Assembly: GCA_025560025.1 (NCBI GenBank)
Contig: CP048485.1
Span: 2,324,501 to 2,388,500, forward strand
Source: Agrobacterium tumefaciens
Lineage (GTDB): Bacteria > Pseudomonadota > Alphaproteobacteria > Rhizobiales > Rhizobiaceae
Length of the DNA: 64,000 nt
Direction of reading: 5' to 3'
Under the pieces are notes generated by a model. It worked only from the letters and a program-made list of their open reading frames with translations, did not search any database and had not been told where the DNA came from. A program made the translations under genes and the position numbers. Positions 17,974-27,419 of this stretch are shown in pieces (within the stretch, counting starts at the first letter, position 1; the number at the start of each line of letters is the position of its first letter).

Positions 17974-18450
17974 ATGGCAATGATAAACTCTACCAATTTT
18001 GGCGGTGAGACGCTGGAAATCATCGCGTTCCGTCTGCATGATCAGGAATTCTGCGTGAAGACGACGACTATCCGCGAAATTCGCGGCTGGGCGCCTTCCA
18101 CGCCTATTCCCCACGCGCCGAAAGACGTTATCGGCGTAATGAACCTGCGCGGCTCGGTCATTCCGATCATCGATCTGGCCCACAAGCTCGGCATGAAGAG
18201 CACCGTTGCAAACGAGAGAAGCGCCATCGTCGTGGCAGAAGTGCACAACATGGTCATCGGCATGCTCGTCGACCGCGTGTCCGACATTCTGACAATCCCG
18301 GCAAATCAGGTCCAGCCGGTTCCGGAAATCTCGGCATCTTTCGATAAGTCCTATTCGGAAGGCATCATTGCCAACGAACATGGAATGATCTGCTTCCTGA
18401 ACCTCGCAAAGATGTTCAAGGGAACCGAAGCAGAAGATCTCGCGGCCTAA
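17974..18450 (+). CDS. cheW: CheW chemotaxis coupling protein
   Basis: 158 residues from the ATG at 17974, with GGGAAG about 8 bp upstream. The open frame extends 75 codons further upstream but that part is not CheW-like. The fold markers are EIIAFRLHDQEFCVKTTTIREIRGW, VIGVMNLRGSVIPIIDLAHKLG and GMLVDRVSDIL. CheW links chemoreceptors to the CheA kinase. It is not with a main che operon here but is followed by a chemoreceptor gene, so it may be a dedicated coupler. A good terminator follows, so the two are separate transcripts. Confidence 0.95.
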   Translation: MAMINSTNFGGETLEIIAFRLHDQEFCVKTTTIREIRGWAPSTPIPHAPKDVIGVMNLRGSVIPIIDLAHKLGMKSTVANERSAIVVAEVHNMVIGMLVDRVSDILTIPANQVQPVPEISASFDKSYSEGIIANEHGMICFLNLAKMFKGTEAEDLAA

Positions 18451-18505
18451 GCCGAGAAGACAGGTCCGACGACGTTCGCACCTGCGTTTATCCCCGTCAA
18501 ACCAT

Positions 18506-18540
18506 ACCGCCGGTGCGTATGCCCGGCGGTTTTGCTTTTC
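18506..18540 (+). terminator. cheW terminator
   Basis: ACCGCCGG (18506-18513) and CCGGCGGT (18523-18530) pair perfectly over 8 bp, followed by TTTGCTTTTC. Confidence 0.8.
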
Positions 18541-18570
18541 CTGCTGCGCGACTTCGCTAAATAAGAACAT

Positions 18571-18598
18571 TTTAATATTATAGATATCTAATATTAAA
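18571..18598. repeat. AT-only inverted repeat upstream of the chemoreceptor gene
   Basis: TTTAATATTA (18571-18580) and TAATATTAAA (18589-18598) are perfect 10-bp arms around TAGATATC. It lies 172 bp before the receptor ATG. It has the look of a protein-binding dyad rather than a terminator. Confidence 0.5.
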
Positions 18599-18769
18599 GC
18601 CGAAGATCAGTGCCTCACCGCAACGATACCTGACCAAGGCAGAAAAGTCGCAAGTGCCTGAATTGCTGCTTTCAGCAGCAAAACCTGTCCGATGTTCAAA
18701 GTAATACGGCGTGAACCGCATATACTGTGTGGTTCGCCGCACCGTGGACCGAAATTTGGGGGACGTCCA

Positions 18770-20542
18770 ATGCTGGGGTTAGGGAAAAGCGCAGATAACC
18801 GAAACATCCTCGATGCGATATCCAGATCGCAGGCGGTTATAGAATTCGATCTCAAAGGCAATATTCTCACGGCAAACAGCAATTTCTGCATGGCGCTCGG
18901 TTATGAACTCACCGAGATCGTCGGCAAACATCATCGCATCTTCTGCGACCGGGATCTCGCATCATCGCGCGCCTATCAGGAATTCTGGGAATCCCTTGCC
19001 CGGGGCGAATTTCAGGCCAAGGAATATCGCCGCATCCGCAAGGACGGCTCGGTCATCTGGATCGAAGCCTCCTACAACCCGATCTTCCGTTCGGGCAAAC
19101 CCTATAAGGTCGTCAAGATCGCGACTGACATCACCGCCAAGAAGATCAAGGCTGTGGAAGATGCCGGCAAGCTGGAGGCGCTGTCGCGCTCCCAGGCAAC
19201 GATCGAATTCTTCCCCGACGGCACGATCATTACCGCCAATCCGAATTTCTGCGCCACGGTGAATTACGACCTCAAGGAAATTGAGGGCAAACACCACCGC
19301 ATGTTCTGCGATCCCGCTTACGCGGCATCGCCGGCCTATGCCAATTTCTGGCAGCGGCTGGCATCGGGAGAATTCATCTCGGACGAATTCGTTCGCTACG
19401 GAAAAAGCGGCAAGGAAATATGGATTCAGGCCGCCTATAATCCGGTGCTGGATGAAGCGGGCAAGGTGGTGAAGGTCGTAAAATTCGCAACTGACGTCAC
19501 TCCGCGCATGAGCGCGATTACCGTTCTTGCCGAAGCCTTGCAGGCGCTTGCCGAAGGCGATCTGGTCCAGCGCCTCGACAATAGTTTCGTACCAAGCATG
19601 GAGAAGTTGCGGCACGACTTCAACGACGTGGTCGGCAAGCTTCAGACCACCATGCAGACGATCGCCCACAATGCCTCGACAATCGCATCCGGCTCGGGCG
19701 AGATACGCATAGCTGCGGATCAGCTCTCGCAACGCACCGAACAGCAGGCCGCCTCGCTGGAGGAAACCGCTGCCGCGCTGGAGGAGATCACCACCACGGT
19801 TACCGATGCCAGCCAGCGCGCCGGCGAAGCCGGGAAGCTGGTGTTGCGCACGAAAGATCACGCCGAACATTCCGGCGAAATCGTTCAGCAGGCAATTTCC
19901 GCCATGGACGCGATTTCGCGCTCCTCCGGCGAAATCACCAACATTATCGGCGTCATAGATGATATCGCCTTCCAGACCAATCTTCTTGCCCTGAATGCCG
20001 GCGTCGAGGCCGCCCGCGCCGGTGAGGCTGGCAAGGGTTTTGCCGTCGTGGCGCAGGAGGTCCGGGAACTCGCGCAACGATCCGCCGTTGCCGCCAAGGA
20101 AATCAAGTCCCTCATCAACACCTCGCGCGAACAGGTCGCCAATGGTGTCGATCTGGTCGGCAGAACCGGCGGCGCCCTGCGGGATATTCAGTCCCAGATG
20201 GGTGAAATCGATGCAAACGTCTCGGCCATTGTCGAGGCATCGCGCGAACAGGCGAACGGGCTGAGAGAGATCAATCAGGCCGTCAACGTCATGGATCAGG
20301 CAACCCAGAAAAATGCCGCGATGGTGGAGGAAACCACCGCTGCCAGCCATGGTCTCGCCAATGAAGCTGAAACACTGCACGAATTGCTACGCCAGTTCAG
20401 AATATCACGTGACGTGCCCCTTTCCTCCACCCAGCCGAACGACAGGAAGCCAGCCGCCGTCACCAGACTGGCAGCGCCGCAACAGCGATATGCCCCGGTG
20501 AGATCGCATGGAAACGTGGTGGCAGAATGGGCGGAGTTTTAG
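18770..20542 (+). CDS. Soluble methyl-accepting chemotaxis protein with two PAS domains
   Basis: 590 residues from the ATG at 18770 (MLGLGKSADN), which has GGGGGA at 8 bp. An upstream extension has no support. There is no membrane helix. Two PAS domains lie at about residues 15-130 and 135-250, the second a near copy of the first (GKHHRIFCD / GKHHRMFCD). A signalling coiled coil has the highly conserved tip IDDIAFQTNLLALNAGVEAARAGEAGKGFAVVAQEVR (only key part given: FQTNLLALNAGVEAARAGE). The protein ends EWAEF, resembling the NWETF-type pentapeptide to which CheR binds. It is a cytoplasmic sensor, likely of redox or energy state. Whether PAS binds haem or FAD is not visible. Confidence 0.93.
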   Translation: MLGLGKSADNRNILDAISRSQAVIEFDLKGNILTANSNFCMALGYELTEIVGKHHRIFCDRDLASSRAYQEFWESLARGEFQAKEYRRIRKDGSVIWIEASYNPIFRSGKPYKVVKIATDITAKKIKAVEDAGKLEALSRSQATIEFFPDGTIITANPNFCATVNYDLKEIEGKHHRMFCDPAYAASPAYANFWQRLASGEFISDEFVRYGKSGKEIWIQAAYNPVLDEAGKVVKVVKFATDVTPRMSAITVLAEALQALAEGDLVQRLDNSFVPSMEKLRHDFNDVVGKLQTTMQTIAHNASTIASGSGEIRIAADQLSQRTEQQAASLEETAAALEEITTTVTDASQRAGEAGKLVLRTKDHAEHSGEIVQQAISAMDAISRSSGEITNIIGVIDDIAFQTNLLALNAGVEAARAGEAGKGFAVVAQEVRELAQRSAVAAKEIKSLINTSREQVANGVDLVGRTGGALRDIQSQMGEIDANVSAIVEASREQANGLREINQAVNVMDQATQKNAAMVEETTAASHGLANEAETLHELLRQFRISRDVPLSSTQPNDRKPAAVTRLAAPQQRYAPVRSHGNVVAEWAEF

Positions 20543-20590
20543 CCGCGCAGACCAGGTCGAAAGACCACGGGCAGATATAGGCCCCCGGCG

Positions 20591-21397
20591 CTATAAAATA
20601 ATACGACCCGCGCGGGTGAAGATTTCAAAATCTTCACCCCGCACCAGCGCAACAAGCGTGATGCCTGCTCTCTCGGCAGTTTCGATGGCAAGTGCGGTGG
20701 GAGCTGAAATTGCCGCCAAAACGGGACTGCCGAGGATCGCCGTCTTCTGAACCATCTCCACCGACAGGCGGCTGGTAACGACGACAATGCCTGTCCCCGC
20801 GGCGATGCCGGCATTGACAACCGCCCCCGCAAGCTTGTCGAGCGCGTTATGGCGGCCGACATCCTCACGCGCGGCAAGCAGGCCCTTTCCAGGATCATAA
20901 AAACCCGCACCGTGAACGGCCCTTGTCTCGCGGTTAAGGCTTTGCGCATCGTTGAGCGCTTTCATCGCGGCAACAATCCCATGGCCGTGGATGGACATTC
21001 TCGCACCGCTCAGATCCGGCACAACCCGCACGGCCTGCTCGATGGATTCAATCCCGCACAGGCCGCAGCCGACCGGGCCTGCCATGTGCCGCCGCCTCGC
21101 GCGCAGCGCCTCTGCTTCAGCGTCCCGCAGATCCACCTGAACATCATAACCTTGCCCTGCCTCGACCACCTCGACTGAGAGGATTTCAGAACGCATCGAT
21201 ATGATGCCTTCCGTGAGACTGAAGCCGACGGCGAAATCGACAAGATCGGCGGGGCTTGCCATCATCACCGCATGGGTGCTGCCACCGTAAGAAAAGGCAA
21301 CGGGCACTTCTTCCGGCACGGCCCTCTCACCTGCGGTTACGGCTCCCTGTTTCAAAGCGGTTCTCACAACCCTTCGGTAACTTGCCTCTGCCGACAC
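20591..21397 (-). CDS. fdhD: Formate dehydrogenase accessory sulfurtransferase FdhD
   Basis: 268 residues, starting with GTG at 21397 behind a perfect GGAGGAG at 7 bp. The CGLC pair (C111, C114) is the cysteine motif that carries sulfur from IscS to the molybdenum cofactor of formate dehydrogenase. Other family segments are DFAVGFSLTEGI and AREDVGRHNALDKL. No formate dehydrogenase genes are in the window, so it acts at a distance. It converges on the chemoreceptor gene. Confidence 0.95.
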   Translation of the reverse strand: MSAEASYRRVVRTALKQGAVTAGERAVPEEVPVAFSYGGSTHAVMMASPADLVDFAVGFSLTEGIISMRSEILSVEVVEAGQGYDVQVDLRDAEAEALRARRRHMAGPVGCGLCGIESIEQAVRVVPDLSGARMSIHGHGIVAAMKALNDAQSLNRETRAVHGAGFYDPGKGLLAAREDVGRHNALDKLAGAVVNAGIAAGTGIVVVTSRLSVEMVQKTAILGSPVLAAISAPTALAIETAERAGITLVALVRGEDFEIFTRAGRIIL

Positions 21398-21591
21398 CGC
21401 ATTACTCCTCCAGTCTGGAAATGCGCCTCACCTTACCCAATTGGCGGAAGCAGCATTTCGTCTCAGCATCACATCTAGCCCATGCCCCTGAAAATCGGAA
21501 TCTATTTCGGGCAATAACGGGCAGTCGCCCAAAAGAGCGACCCTTGCGAGAACGAATTTCTTTCCTCAGATGACAAACGCGGGCTGAAAAC

Positions 21592-21618
21592 AAAAAAGCG
21601 ACCGAGACGGCCGCTTTT
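21592..21618 (-). terminator. Terminator of the atpHAGDC operon
   Basis: Read on the minus strand, AAAAGCGGCCG and GGTCGCTTTT pair around TCTC with one mismatch, followed by a T-run (TTTTTTGTTTT). It lies about 50 bp after the atpC stop. Confidence 0.8.
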
Positions 21619-21668
21619 CTGGTTTGAAATTGTGTGGGCAGTCATTCTTTCGAACCCGCCCGGTGCTT

Positions 21669-22079
21669 TCAAGCAGCGACGAGAACCTCATGCAGGTTCG
21701 TCAGTTCGTAGAGATGCTTTTCAAGCTTGGTCAGATGCTCGTGGTGATGATTACCCTCCTGGATTTCGGCCTTGGCCGCATCGATACGCTTCTGCAGCGT
21801 GTCGGGGGACATATCATCGGCCGAAACGGCGGATTCTGCCAGAAGCGTGCAACCCGTCGGGAGAATATCGGCAAAACCGCCGAAAACGACGTATTTATGC
21901 GTTTCGCCGGAGGCGAACTTCACCGTCACCAGGCCCGGCTTGATCGTCGTCATGGTCGGCGCATGATTTGCCAGCACCGTCATCTCACCCAGCGTAGCCG
22001 GGATGACGACTTCCGTAACCGTTTCGGAAACGAGCAGACGTTCCGGGGAAACGAGATCGAATTTGAAACTGTCAGCCAT
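21669..22079 (-). CDS. atpC: F1 ATP synthase epsilon subunit
   Basis: 136 residues. The N-terminal beta-sandwich (FKFDLVSPERLLVSE, VVIPATLGEMTVLANHAPTM) and the C-terminal helical hairpin (DDMSPDTLQKRIDAAKAEI) are those of the epsilon subunit. This subunit sits on the central stalk and restrains ATP hydrolysis. It is the last gene of atpHAGDC. A 129-bp gap with a hairpin separates it from atpD, longer than other gaps in the operon. Confidence 0.97.
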   Translation of the reverse strand: MADSFKFDLVSPERLLVSETVTEVVIPATLGEMTVLANHAPTMTTIKPGLVTVKFASGETHKYVVFGGFADILPTGCTLLAESAVSADDMSPDTLQKRIDAAKAEIQEGNHHHEHLTKLEKHLYELTNLHEVLVAA

Positions 22080-22167
22080 GGCTATTCACTTCTTTTCAAT
22101 TACGCGGGCGTCACGGACTTGTCTTCTACAATGCTGGCAAAGCCATTCCGGTTTCGCCGCCATTGCC

Positions 22168-22199
22168 GGCAAGGCGCGCGGTTTATCCACGCGCCTGCC
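22168..22199 (-). promoter_or_regulatory. Hairpin between atpD and atpC
   Basis: On the minus strand GGCAGGCGCG and CGCGCCTTGCC form a 10-bp GC-rich stem with one bulged base and an 11-nt loop. No T-run follows. It may be an RNA-processing or partial termination site that sets the atpD to atpC ratio. Confidence 0.5.
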
Positions 22200-22208
22200 A
22201 ATTCATGA

Positions 22209-23681
<1,473 letters not shown>

Positions 23682-23686
23682 TTACC

Positions 23687-24565
23687 TCAGAGCGCTTCCG
23701 CGCCCGAAATGATTTCAATGAGTTCCTTGGTGATCTGAGCCTGACGCTGACGGTTGTAGGAAAGCGTCAGCTTGTTGATCATCTCACCGGCATTGCGCGT
23801 TGCATTGTCCATCGCGCTCATCTTGGCGCCCATTTCACCGGCAACGTTTTCGAGCAGAGCCCGGAAAACCTGAACCGAAATGTTGCGCGGAATAAGGTCT
23901 TCCAGAATAGAAGCCGCATCCGGCTCATATTCGTAGACGGCGCTCTGCGTCGCGACATCCTCTTCCACAACAGGCGTTGCGGCAGGAATGAGCTGCAGGC
24001 CGGTCGGGATCTGGCTGATGACGGACTTGAATTCCGAATAGATCAGCGTGCAGACATCGAATTCGCCAGCGTTGAACAGCGAGATCACCTTCTTGGCGAT
24101 CTGGTCGGCATTTTCAAAACCGACCTTCTTCACGTCGCGCAGTTCGATGCGTTCGATGATGTTGGCTGCAAATTCGCGGCGAAGGCTGTCATAACCCTTC
24201 TTGCCGACCGTGATGATCTTGACCGTCTTGCCTTCAGAAATCAGCTTGCGGGCGTGATCGCGGGCAAAACGGGCGATTTGCGAGTTGAAACCACCGCAAA
24301 GACCACGTTCAGCCGTGCAGACGACGAGCAGATGCACGTCGTCCTTGCCGGTGCCGGTCATCAGCGCCGGAGCAACGTCCGCCTCAACCGCCGTGGCGAT
24401 GTTGGCAAGAACGGCGCTCATGCGCTGAGAATAAGGCCGGGCGGCCTCCGCAGCTTCCTGGGCGCGCCGAAGCTTCGCCGCGGCGACCATTTTCATCGCC
24501 TTGGTAATCTTCTGCGTCGCCTTCACGGAGGCAATGCGGTTTTTCAGATCCTTTAGTGAAGGCAT
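23687..24565 (-). CDS. atpG: F1 ATP synthase gamma subunit
   Basis: 292 residues. The N-terminal helix ([27 protein letters not shown], key part [13 protein letters not shown]) and the C-terminal helix ([19 protein letters not shown]) are the two long helices of the rotating shaft. The internal [10 protein letters not shown] is a family marker. Position between atpA and atpD is the standard order. Confidence 0.98.
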   Translation of the reverse strand: MPSLKDLKNRIASVKATQKITKAMKMVAAAKLRRAQEAAEAARPYSQRMSAVLANIATAVEADVAPALMTGTGKDDVHLLVVCTAERGLCGGFNSQIARFARDHARKLISEGKTVKIITVGKKGYDSLRREFAANIIERIELRDVKKVGFENADQIAKKVISLFNAGEFDVCTLIYSEFKSVISQIPTGLQLIPAATPVVEEDVATQSAVYEYEPDAASILEDLIPRNISVQVFRALLENVAGEMGAKMSAMDNATRNAGEMINKLTLSYNRQRQAQITKELIEIISGAEAL

Positions 24566-24595
24566 CCGTTATCCGTCCGAGTAAAAGAGCCCTGA

Positions 24596-26125
24596 TTACG
24601 AGAAAGACTTGGCGAAGTTATCAAGAGCGCCCTTGAGCTTGCCCTTGGTATCGTCGCTGATAGACTTTTCCGTGCGGATGGTGTCGAGGATCGCCTTGCC
24701 TTCCGAGCGGAGGTAGGAGAGCAGACCCTGCTCGAACTTGCCGACCTGTGCGACCGGAATCTTGTCGAGGTAGCCGTTGACACCGGCGAAGATCACCGCG
24801 ACCTGTTCTTCCGTCTTGAGCGGAGAGAACTGCGGCTGCTTCAGAAGCTCGGTCAGGCGGGCGCCGCGGTTGAGCAGGCGCTGCGTGGAAGCATCGAGGT
24901 CCGAACCGAACTGGGCGAAGGCAGCCATTTCGCGATACTGGGCAAGTTCACCCTTGATCGAACCGGCAACCTGCTTCATCGCCTTGATCTGAGCGGCAGA
25001 GCCAACGCGCGAAACCGACAGACCAACGTTAACGGCCGGACGAATGCCCTGGTAGAACAGGTCGGTTTCAAGGAAGATCTGGCCGTCGGTGATCGAGATC
25101 ACGTTGGTCGGAATAAAGGCCGAAACGTCGTTACCCTGGGTTTCGATGACAGGCAGAGCCGTCAGCGAACCAGCACCCATTTCATCGGAGAGCTTTGCAG
25201 CGCGCTCGAGAAGGCGGGAGTGAAGGTAGAAAACGTCGCCCGGATAAGCTTCGCGGCCCGGCGGGCGGCGCAGCAGAAGCGACATCTGACGATAGGCAAC
25301 GGCCTGCTTGGAAAGGTCGTCATAACCGATGAGAGCGTGCTTGCCGTTGTCACGGAAGTACTCACCCATGGCGCAGCCGGCAAACGGAGCGAGGTACTGC
25401 ATCGGAGCCGGGTCGGAAGCGGTAGCAGCAACAATGATCGAATACTGCAGCGCGCCGCGCTCTTCCAGAACCTTCACGAACTGGGCAACGGTCGAACGCT
25501 TCTGACCGATAGCGACGTACACGCAATAAAGCTTGTCGCCGTCAGGGCCATTATCGTGAATGGCCTTCTGGTTCAGGATCGTGTCGAGAATGATGGCGGT
25601 CTTGCCGGTCTGGCGGTCGCCGATGACGAGCTCGCGCTGGCCACGGCCAACCGGGATGAGCGCGTCGATGGCCTTGAGGCCGGTCGACATCGGCTCATGA
25701 ACCGACTTGCGCGGAATGATGCCGGGAGCCTTGACGTCAACGCGCGAACGCTTGGCGGCATTGATCGGGCCCTTGCCGTCGATCGGGTTGCCGAGCGCGT
25801 CAACGACGCGGCCAAGCAGTTCCGGGCCGACAGGAACGTCAACGATAGCGCCAGTCCGCTTTACGGTGTCGCCTTCCTTGATGTCACGGTCCGAACCGAA
25901 GATAACCACACCGACGTTGTCGGCTTCAAGGTTGAGCGCCATGCCGCGGATGCCGCCGGGGAACTCGACCATTTCGCCGGCCTGAACATTGTCGAGGCCA
26001 TAGACGCGGGCGATACCGTCACCGACGGAAAGCACCTGACCGACTTCCGAGACTTCCGCCTCGTTGCCGAAATTTTTGATTTGATCTTTCAGAATTGCGG
26101 AAATTTCCGCGGCGCGGATATCCAT
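24596..26125 (-). CDS. atpA: F1 ATP synthase alpha subunit
   Basis: 509 residues. Walker A GDRQTGKT lies at residues 169-176. [34 protein letters not shown] (key part [20 protein letters not shown]) is the alpha hallmark. It forms the non-catalytic nucleotide sites of the F1 hexamer. Its ATG overlaps the atpH stop by one base (TGATG), so translation is coupled. Confidence 0.99.
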   Translation of the reverse strand: MDIRAAEISAILKDQIKNFGNEAEVSEVGQVLSVGDGIARVYGLDNVQAGEMVEFPGGIRGMALNLEADNVGVVIFGSDRDIKEGDTVKRTGAIVDVPVGPELLGRVVDALGNPIDGKGPINAAKRSRVDVKAPGIIPRKSVHEPMSTGLKAIDALIPVGRGQRELVIGDRQTGKTAIILDTILNQKAIHDNGPDGDKLYCVYVAIGQKRSTVAQFVKVLEERGALQYSIIVAATASDPAPMQYLAPFAGCAMGEYFRDNGKHALIGYDDLSKQAVAYRQMSLLLRRPPGREAYPGDVFYLHSRLLERAAKLSDEMGAGSLTALPVIETQGNDVSAFIPTNVISITDGQIFLETDLFYQGIRPAVNVGLSVSRVGSAAQIKAMKQVAGSIKGELAQYREMAAFAQFGSDLDASTQRLLNRGARLTELLKQPQFSPLKTEEQVAVIFAGVNGYLDKIPVAQVGKFEQGLLSYLRSEGKAILDTIRTEKSISDDTKGKLKGALDNFAKSFS

Positions 26126-26691
26126 CAGCCAACCTCTTTCAGTGCAAGCTTAAGGGTGGAAAGTTTGGTGCGAAGAGACGTATCGATCTGGCGGGAACCG
26201 ACCTTGACGATCAGGCCGCCGAGGATCGACGGATCGACGGTAACGGAAATCGTCACATCCTTGCCGGTAACGCTCTTCAGCGCCGCTTTCAGTTCAGTTT
26301 CCTGCGCCTCGTCGAGCGCATGTGCCGAGGTAACCTCGGCGGTGATTTCGCCGCGGTGGGCGGCGGCAATGGTGCGGTAGGCGCGGATCATGCCGGGAAC
26401 GGCAAAGAGACGGCGATTATTGGCAACGACCTTGAGGAAATTGACAGCAAGACCGGCGATACCGGCCTTCTCGCAGATCGCGGTGATTGCCTTGAACTGA
26501 TCCTCGGCGGAAAACACCGGGCTCGCAACCAGACGCTTCAAATCGTCGCTTTCGTCGAGAAGTGCGCCGAACTTATCCAGATCGGCCCCAACCGCTTCGA
26601 CCGCACCCGCTTCCAAAGCAAGCTCGAAAAGCGACGACGCATACCTTTCCGCTACACCGGATGTTCCATGGGAGGTGTCTGCCACGGGCAC
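26125..26691 (-). CDS. atpH: F1 ATP synthase delta subunit
   Basis: 188 residues starting with GTG at 26691 behind AGGGAAAAA. Family features are [15 protein letters not shown] at the start and [25 protein letters not shown] near the end (key part [13 protein letters not shown]). It links the catalytic head to the peripheral stalk. As the first gene of atpHAGDC its upstream region (26692-26952) must hold the promoter. F0 genes are not nearby, as is usual in alphaproteobacteria. Confidence 0.97.
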   Translation of the reverse strand: MPVADTSHGTSGVAERYASSLFELALEAGAVEAVGADLDKFGALLDESDDLKRLVASPVFSAEDQFKAITAICEKAGIAGLAVNFLKVVANNRRLFAVPGMIRAYRTIAAAHRGEITAEVTSAHALDEAQETELKAALKSVTGKDVTISVTVDPSILGGLIVKVGSRQIDTSLRTKLSTLKLALKEVG

Positions 26692-26952
26692 TTTTTCCCT
26701 GCTAATCGTCCAAGATTGTCAACGGTGGCGATCCACCGCATCAAATTCTTGAAATCGTTTCAATTTCCCCGAAAAAGACCGGAATTCCCCCCTGCCTTTT
26801 CCCAATTTCGCGGTCCGTCTAGCATAGGACGCCGGGACTCGCAACACGCGTAATAGCGGAAAGCGCCGTTTGGGCAAGGGGGAATGCGTTTAAATTTTCC
26901 GATTTCGCTCAGGATGCGGGTCTGGTGCGGCACAAAAGCCAAAAAGCCCGGC

Positions 26953-27339
26953 TTAGATCAGTCCGAAGACGTAGCTCAACGACAATGCGGCCAGGACAAA
27001 ATGCACAACCATGAGTAAGCAATTCCGCATGGTTGCGCCTCCATCTGACAGAATGGAGAGGATGCCGCCGAACACGCTGAGAGAAAAGGCCGCACCGAAA
27101 GCAAGATAGACCATGGGCTGCGCCAGAAGCAGCGCGGCCGCGCCGAGACCGAGATAGAACCCGGCAAGCGACGAGCGCACCAGCGCATAACCATCCCTGC
27201 TCTCGCCAGCCGGCTGCAGGCCGAAGGCGCGAAGGGTAATGCCGGGTGCAAACATGAAAAACAGACCGATCGCGGCCGATATCACCGCGGCTCCAAAGGC
27301 CAGCTGTTCGCCGAATTCGGCCGGAAAATAAAACTCCAT
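26953..27339 (-). CDS. Hypothetical four-helix membrane protein
   Basis: 128 residues from the ATG at 27339 (MEFYFPAEFGEQ), preceded by GGGGAACGAG. Four hydrophobic segments lie at about 12-32, 46-68, 72-92 and 105-127. The loop GESRDGYALVRSSLAGFYLGLG is the most conserved-looking part. I do not recognise the family with certainty; similar small proteins are common in Rhizobiaceae. It sits downstream of priA on the same strand and upstream of the atp promoter. Confidence 0.75.
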   Translation of the reverse strand: MEFYFPAEFGEQLAFGAAVISAAIGLFFMFAPGITLRAFGLQPAGESRDGYALVRSSLAGFYLGLGAAALLLAQPMVYLAFGAAFSLSVFGGILSILSDGGATMRNCLLMVVHFVLAALSLSYVFGLI

Positions 27340-27419
27340 CTCGTTCCCCAAATCGTTCTTTTCGCCTGCTGCGTTATGACACGGCCATGACAGCCGGAAA
27401 ACGCCTTCATTGACAATGT

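Larger units (their letters stand above)
18451..18769. promoter_or_regulatory. cheW-mcp intergenic region with terminator and AT palindrome
   Basis: A 319-bp gap. It holds the cheW terminator at 18506-18540, then an A/T-only 10-bp inverted repeat (18571-18598), then ordinary sequence up to the receptor start. No gene seen. Confidence 0.6.

Noticed and set aside
21402..21593. Possible 63-residue protein upstream of fdhD on the minus strand
   Set aside because: No ribosome site and basic random-looking sequence between an operon terminator and the fdhD start.
26079..26089. FNR-like TTGATTTGATC
   Set aside because: Second half-site and spacing are wrong, and it lies inside atpA.
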